From positions 1 through 64,000 of the forward strand of contig CAKSOW010000005.1 in assembly GCA_934479825.1 (NCBI GenBank): a stretch of DNA of 64,000 bases. The letters are read 5' to 3'. Source of the DNA: an uncultured Eubacteriales bacterium. GTDB lineage: Bacteria > Bacillota > Clostridia > Oscillospirales > CAG-382. Both the position numbers and the translations under genes were made by a program. The notes beneath the pieces were generated by a model. The model ran no database searches. It had not been told where the DNA came from and saw only the letters and a list, made by a program, of their open reading frames with translations. Shown here in pieces: positions 61,192 through 64,000 of the stretch (position 1 is its first letter; the number at the start of each line of letters is the position of its first letter).

Positions 61192-62682
61192 ATGCCTTCC
61201 CTTTTATTCCTCACGCCAAGCACGCATTTTAGAATCGATAAAAGAGTTTTTGTTGATTTAAACATAAATCTTTTTTTTGATGATAAAACATTAGAAACTA
61301 TGAGTTCGATATGTTTTGAGGATGAAATTATTGCACGACAAGAGTTGTTTCGTGCTTTAGAAAATGAATCATTCAAAAAATATTTGAATGATTTGCGGAA
61401 TATTTTATTGGCTTTAGCTCAAAAAGAAAGTGCAGTTAAGAACGCAAAATCTGAATGCGAGAAATATTTTCAATTTCGTTTATTGGTTGAAGAATATATT
61501 CATTTATTAGCTCACTTTTCTGTTATGGTCATTCCGCCGAATTGTTACTTCATATCGTGTCTATCAAATTATGCGGAACAAAATCTTAAGAATTACCATA
61601 GGTTTCAAGAACTCATAAAGGAATATACGAATATTATAAAAAACATATCATTTTTTAAAACAACAATAACAACGCAAATCATACATTTAAACAGTCTTCA
61701 AAATATTGGTACATCAGTAAATGATGAAATTAAAAACTGTGCAGAAGATTTAGGTATTTCTATTTCTAATTCACTTCGCAACTTTAATAACTTACGGTTG
61801 ACAGAAGACTTTTCTAATGCAGTGATTAGTGTATTTCCAAATGAGTTTAATAAGCTTTCCGTTCTAAAAAAACAAGCTGAGATGTTAATGGATTTGGATG
61901 TTTTGAATTTGAAAAGTGAAATTGATTTCTACTTTTCTGTTTTGGATTTGGCAATAAAAGCAGAAAAAGAAAAAAACATCCCACATTCCTATCCCCAAGT
62001 TGCAACTATTCCAAAATATGTTGTAAAAAAAGCGTATGATATCACATTGCTTGCCAAAAATATTGATACCATTGTTCCTAATGATATCGACTTTAAAAAA
62101 GAAAACAGCGTATACTTTTTAACAGGTGCAAACGGCGGTGGGAAAACCACTTATCTTAGAACCTGCGCTGTCAATCTCATATTGTTCTTGTTGGGATGTC
62201 CGGTATTTTGTGAAGCTGATTCTTCAAGTCAATCAGAAATATATCCGTTTCATGCTATATTTACTCATTTTCCAACGGATGAAGGTTACGAGGCTACTGG
62301 CAGATTGGAAGAAGAAGCTAAACGAGTAAATAACATCGTTCAACATGCAACGGAAGGTGTATTCGCTTTCTTTAACGAATCCTTTTCTGGTGCTAACGAA
62401 GATATTGGTGAAAAGCTTACTTTTGAAACTGCTACAAAATTAAAAGAGGCAGGAGCTTTTGCTTTGTTTGTAACACATTTTAACAAATATAACTATGGTT
62501 CTTTTCCGATTCTGAATGCTGTTATCGATAAAACAAACGAAAACAAGAGAACTTTTTTGATAAGAAAAAGTTCTGCAATGGAAGCTTCCTACGCTAATGA
62601 TATTTTGAAAAAATACGGATTGGATAAGAAAACTCTTGAACGTAAAAAAATTTTGGCACAAAACACCGAAAGCATTTTGTAA
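61192..62682 (+). CDS. MutS-type ATPase lacking mismatch-recognition domains
   Basis: The 496-residue protein has an N-terminal helical region (about 1-290) similar to MutS lever/core domains and a C-terminal MutS ATPase with Walker A TGANGGGKTT (about 312-319), a Walker-B-like segment FFNESFSGANE and LFVTHFNKY. The mismatch-reading domain I with its Phe-x-Glu motif is absent, as in MutS2 and MutS-related proteins. Walker B has Asn-Glu where Asp-Glu is usual. Context with PqqD- and FkbH-like genes suggests a role outside DNA repair, which is not known. AAGGAG precedes the ATG. Confidence 0.8.
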   Translation: MPSLLFLTPSTHFRIDKRVFVDLNINLFFDDKTLETMSSICFEDEIIARQELFRALENESFKKYLNDLRNILLALAQKESAVKNAKSECEKYFQFRLLVEEYIHLLAHFSVMVIPPNCYFISCLSNYAEQNLKNYHRFQELIKEYTNIIKNISFFKTTITTQIIHLNSLQNIGTSVNDEIKNCAEDLGISISNSLRNFNNLRLTEDFSNAVISVFPNEFNKLSVLKKQAEMLMDLDVLNLKSEIDFYFSVLDLAIKAEKEKNIPHSYPQVATIPKYVVKKAYDITLLAKNIDTIVPNDIDFKKENSVYFLTGANGGGKTTYLRTCAVNLILFLLGCPVFCEADSSSQSEIYPFHAIFTHFPTDEGYEATGRLEEEAKRVNNIVQHATEGVFAFFNESFSGANEDIGEKLTFETATKLKEAGAFALFVTHFNKYNYGSFPILNAVIDKTNENKRTFLIRKSSAMEASYANDILKKYGLDKKTLERKKILAQNTESIL

Positions 62683-62700
62683 AAGGAGCATATAACATAT

Positions 62701-64000
62701 ATGATAAGTATTTTGTATCCGACAATAGAATGCAAAAGAAATTCAAAAGATCATATTGAGTTATCGAAAGCATATATGTTAGACGAAGCATTTTTACGCA
62801 TCTGTCCAGATGTAGCAAAACGTGCTTATTTTCTGAATGTGGTTTCAGAAATCCCTAATTCAACTACTGTAATATATCGCCAAGAAATAATACAGGACCT
62901 TAACCAAGAAAAAAATCTTTGTACTCAATTAAAAAATCTTTTTCAAAAGCTAAATAAAATCCTAGTCGATTTTGAAGACCAACGTAAACGAATCTTTGCT
63001 CTCGATAACCAAAAAGGCTCTGATAGCTCCATTTATGTAAGTTCCTCTCGGCTCAACATTACAGCACTGACCTTGGAACAGTTATTAGCTGTTCTGCGCG
63101 ACATCTCGTTAATTTTGATGCCTTTGGAATTACATTCCGAAGGACTTTGTGCTCTAAAAGAACGAATGAAAAATTTTTACAGCAACAAAGCTTACGATGA
63201 TTTACTCGCTCTTTGTCAAAAGTATTCCAATTATAATTACGAAAACGGATATTCTGATCTGCTGGTTACCCTTAACGAAAATGCTGAAATTGCAAATGCA
63301 GTGTTTTTAAAACAAAGTGGAACTAATGTATCAAGCAATAATTTAATATTGGAAAATACAGAACAGAAAGTAAAGAAACACTTCTTATTTTTTAAAGCAG
63401 CAGACAAGCTGAAACATGATAAAAATTTTGCAAATGATTTTTCTGCCATATCTATTGGTAAGTATCAATCCAATATATTTATCAGTCAGGCAGTCGACAC
63501 ACTGACAAATACATTTGCCGCAGTAATAAATGTCTTGAAATCTGAATTTTATGATATATGTATTGAACTGGATTTTTTCTATGTAGCACAGCGATATTGT
63601 GAGTTTTTGTTAGAGACTAATATGTTTTGCACATTTCCAAAAATTTCAGATGATGGAACAACTTATTTTGAAGAATTATACGATCCGTATTTACTTTCCC
63701 GAGATTATTCAAAAAATAATATTGTTCCGAATGATTTTTTGCTTGATAATTCAATTCATGGTATTTTAATAAAAGGTGATAACGGAAGTGGAAAAACAGT
63801 CTTTTTGAGATCCGTCGCCACGGCACAATTGCTTGCAATGGCAGGACTTCCTATACCGACAAAGCAAGCAAAGGTAACTATACGCAGAATATATGCTTTG
63901 TTTGCTTCATCCGAAAAAAGTTTAAATGATTCTGCGGTGGATGCAGGACGTTTTGAAGAAGAAGTAAGAGAAGTTGCTACAATTATAGAAGGAATGGAAA
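62701..64000 (+). CDS. Second MutS-type ATPase, cut by window end
   Basis: The frame begins at ATG 62701 (AAAAGGAG upstream) and remains open to the window end, 433 codons. It has the same layout as its neighbour: a helical N-terminal region (about 1-340) and the start of a MutS ATPase with IKGDNGSGKTVFLR (Walker A near 359-366) and SLNDSAVDAGRFEEEV. No mismatch-binding domain is present. The two proteins are divergent in sequence, so they may form a heterodimer like MutSalpha-type complexes. The end of the gene lies outside the window. Confidence 0.78.
   Translation, partial: MISILYPTIECKRNSKDHIELSKAYMLDEAFLRICPDVAKRAYFLNVVSEIPNSTTVIYRQEIIQDLNQEKNLCTQLKNLFQKLNKILVDFEDQRKRIFALDNQKGSDSSIYVSSSRLNITALTLEQLLAVLRDISLILMPLELHSEGLCALKERMKNFYSNKAYDDLLALCQKYSNYNYENGYSDLLVTLNENAEIANAVFLKQSGTNVSSNNLILENTEQKVKKHFLFFKAADKLKHDKNFANDFSAISIGKYQSNIFISQAVDTLTNTFAAVINVLKSEFYDICIELDFFYVAQRYCEFLLETNMFCTFPKISDDGTTYFEELYDPYLLSRDYSKNNIVPNDFLLDNSIHGILIKGDNGSGKTVFLRSVATAQLLAMAGLPIPTKQAKVTIRRIYALFASSEKSLNDSAVDAGRFEEEVREVATIIEGME

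Noticed and set aside
61192..62682. DNA mismatch repair MutS
   Set aside because: The mismatch-recognition domain is absent, no mutL is nearby and the genomic context is biosynthetic.

Overview
The window reads as chromosome of an anaerobic, fermentative Gram-positive bacterium of the class Clostridia, probably a gut Oscillospiraceae/Ruminococcaceae-like lineage (an inference from gene families; no rRNA is present). Supporting signs are the rimP-nusA-ylxR-ylxQ-infB-rbfA block in Firmicutes order, YycH/YycI-like proteins, oxygen-sensitive enzymes ([FeFe] hydrogenases, a glycyl radical enzyme, AdhE), a Rex-type operator, strong AGGAGG ribosome-binding sites and a Tn4451-type mobilizable element.

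Layout. 1-1.0 kb: gene-free, rich in hairpin repeats. 1.1-5.0 kb (minus): murA, then a yycH/yycI-like pair. 5.0-11.4 kb (minus): translation/transcription operon rimP, nusA, rnpM(ylxR), ylxQ, infB, rbfA. 11.6-19.5 kb (minus): G5/3D-domain wall protein, DUF1294 protein, and an RND/MMPL transporter overlapping a giant GLUG-repeat/coiled-coil surface protein. 19.7-21.9 kb (plus): ECF-like sigma factor and zinc-finger anti-sigma-like protein whose translation start region is tandemly duplicated. 22.0-26.7 kb: AraC regulator divergent from an SDR - glycyl radical enzyme - activase operon of unknown substrate. 26.9-31.5 kb (minus): sensory hydrogenase operon ([2Fe-2S] protein, HydS-type hydrogenase with PAS, SpoIIE-like phosphatase, group-B-like hydrogenase). 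31.7-38.7 kb (minus): small-molecule kinase-like protein, adhE with a Rex site in its promoter, LysR regulator, GH3 beta-glucosidase.

38.9-47.6 kb (plus): one operon covering the whole shikimate pathway plus the phenylalanine and tyrosine branches (aroF, tyrA, aroB, aroA, aroC, pheA, aroE-aroK fusion, aroQ), preceded by a consensus promoter, a Phe/Tyr-rich leader peptide and mutually exclusive antiterminator/terminator hairpins: a legible attenuation system.

47.6-57.9 kb is accessory DNA: a 5'-truncated phage minor-capsid gene ending in a toxin-like domain with a small partner, a 5'-truncated primase/helicase, and a Tn4451-like mobilizable element (TnpV, RHH mobilization protein, MOBP relaxase, TnpW-like protein, large serine recombinase) with AT-rich cargo including a small putative nucleotidyltransferase. 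A consensus promoter with a LexA-type box in its spacer lies in the element.

58.3-64.0 kb is an AT-rich island, cut by the window end: a PF14907-type nucleotidyltransferase and an ACP/FkbH-like HAD-GNAT protein (with a frameshift between its ACP half and the rest) divergent from a PqqD-like protein and two MutS-type ATPases that lack mismatch-recognition domains. This combination looks like a peptide or small-molecule modification system that I cannot match to a described one; it is the best candidate for something new.
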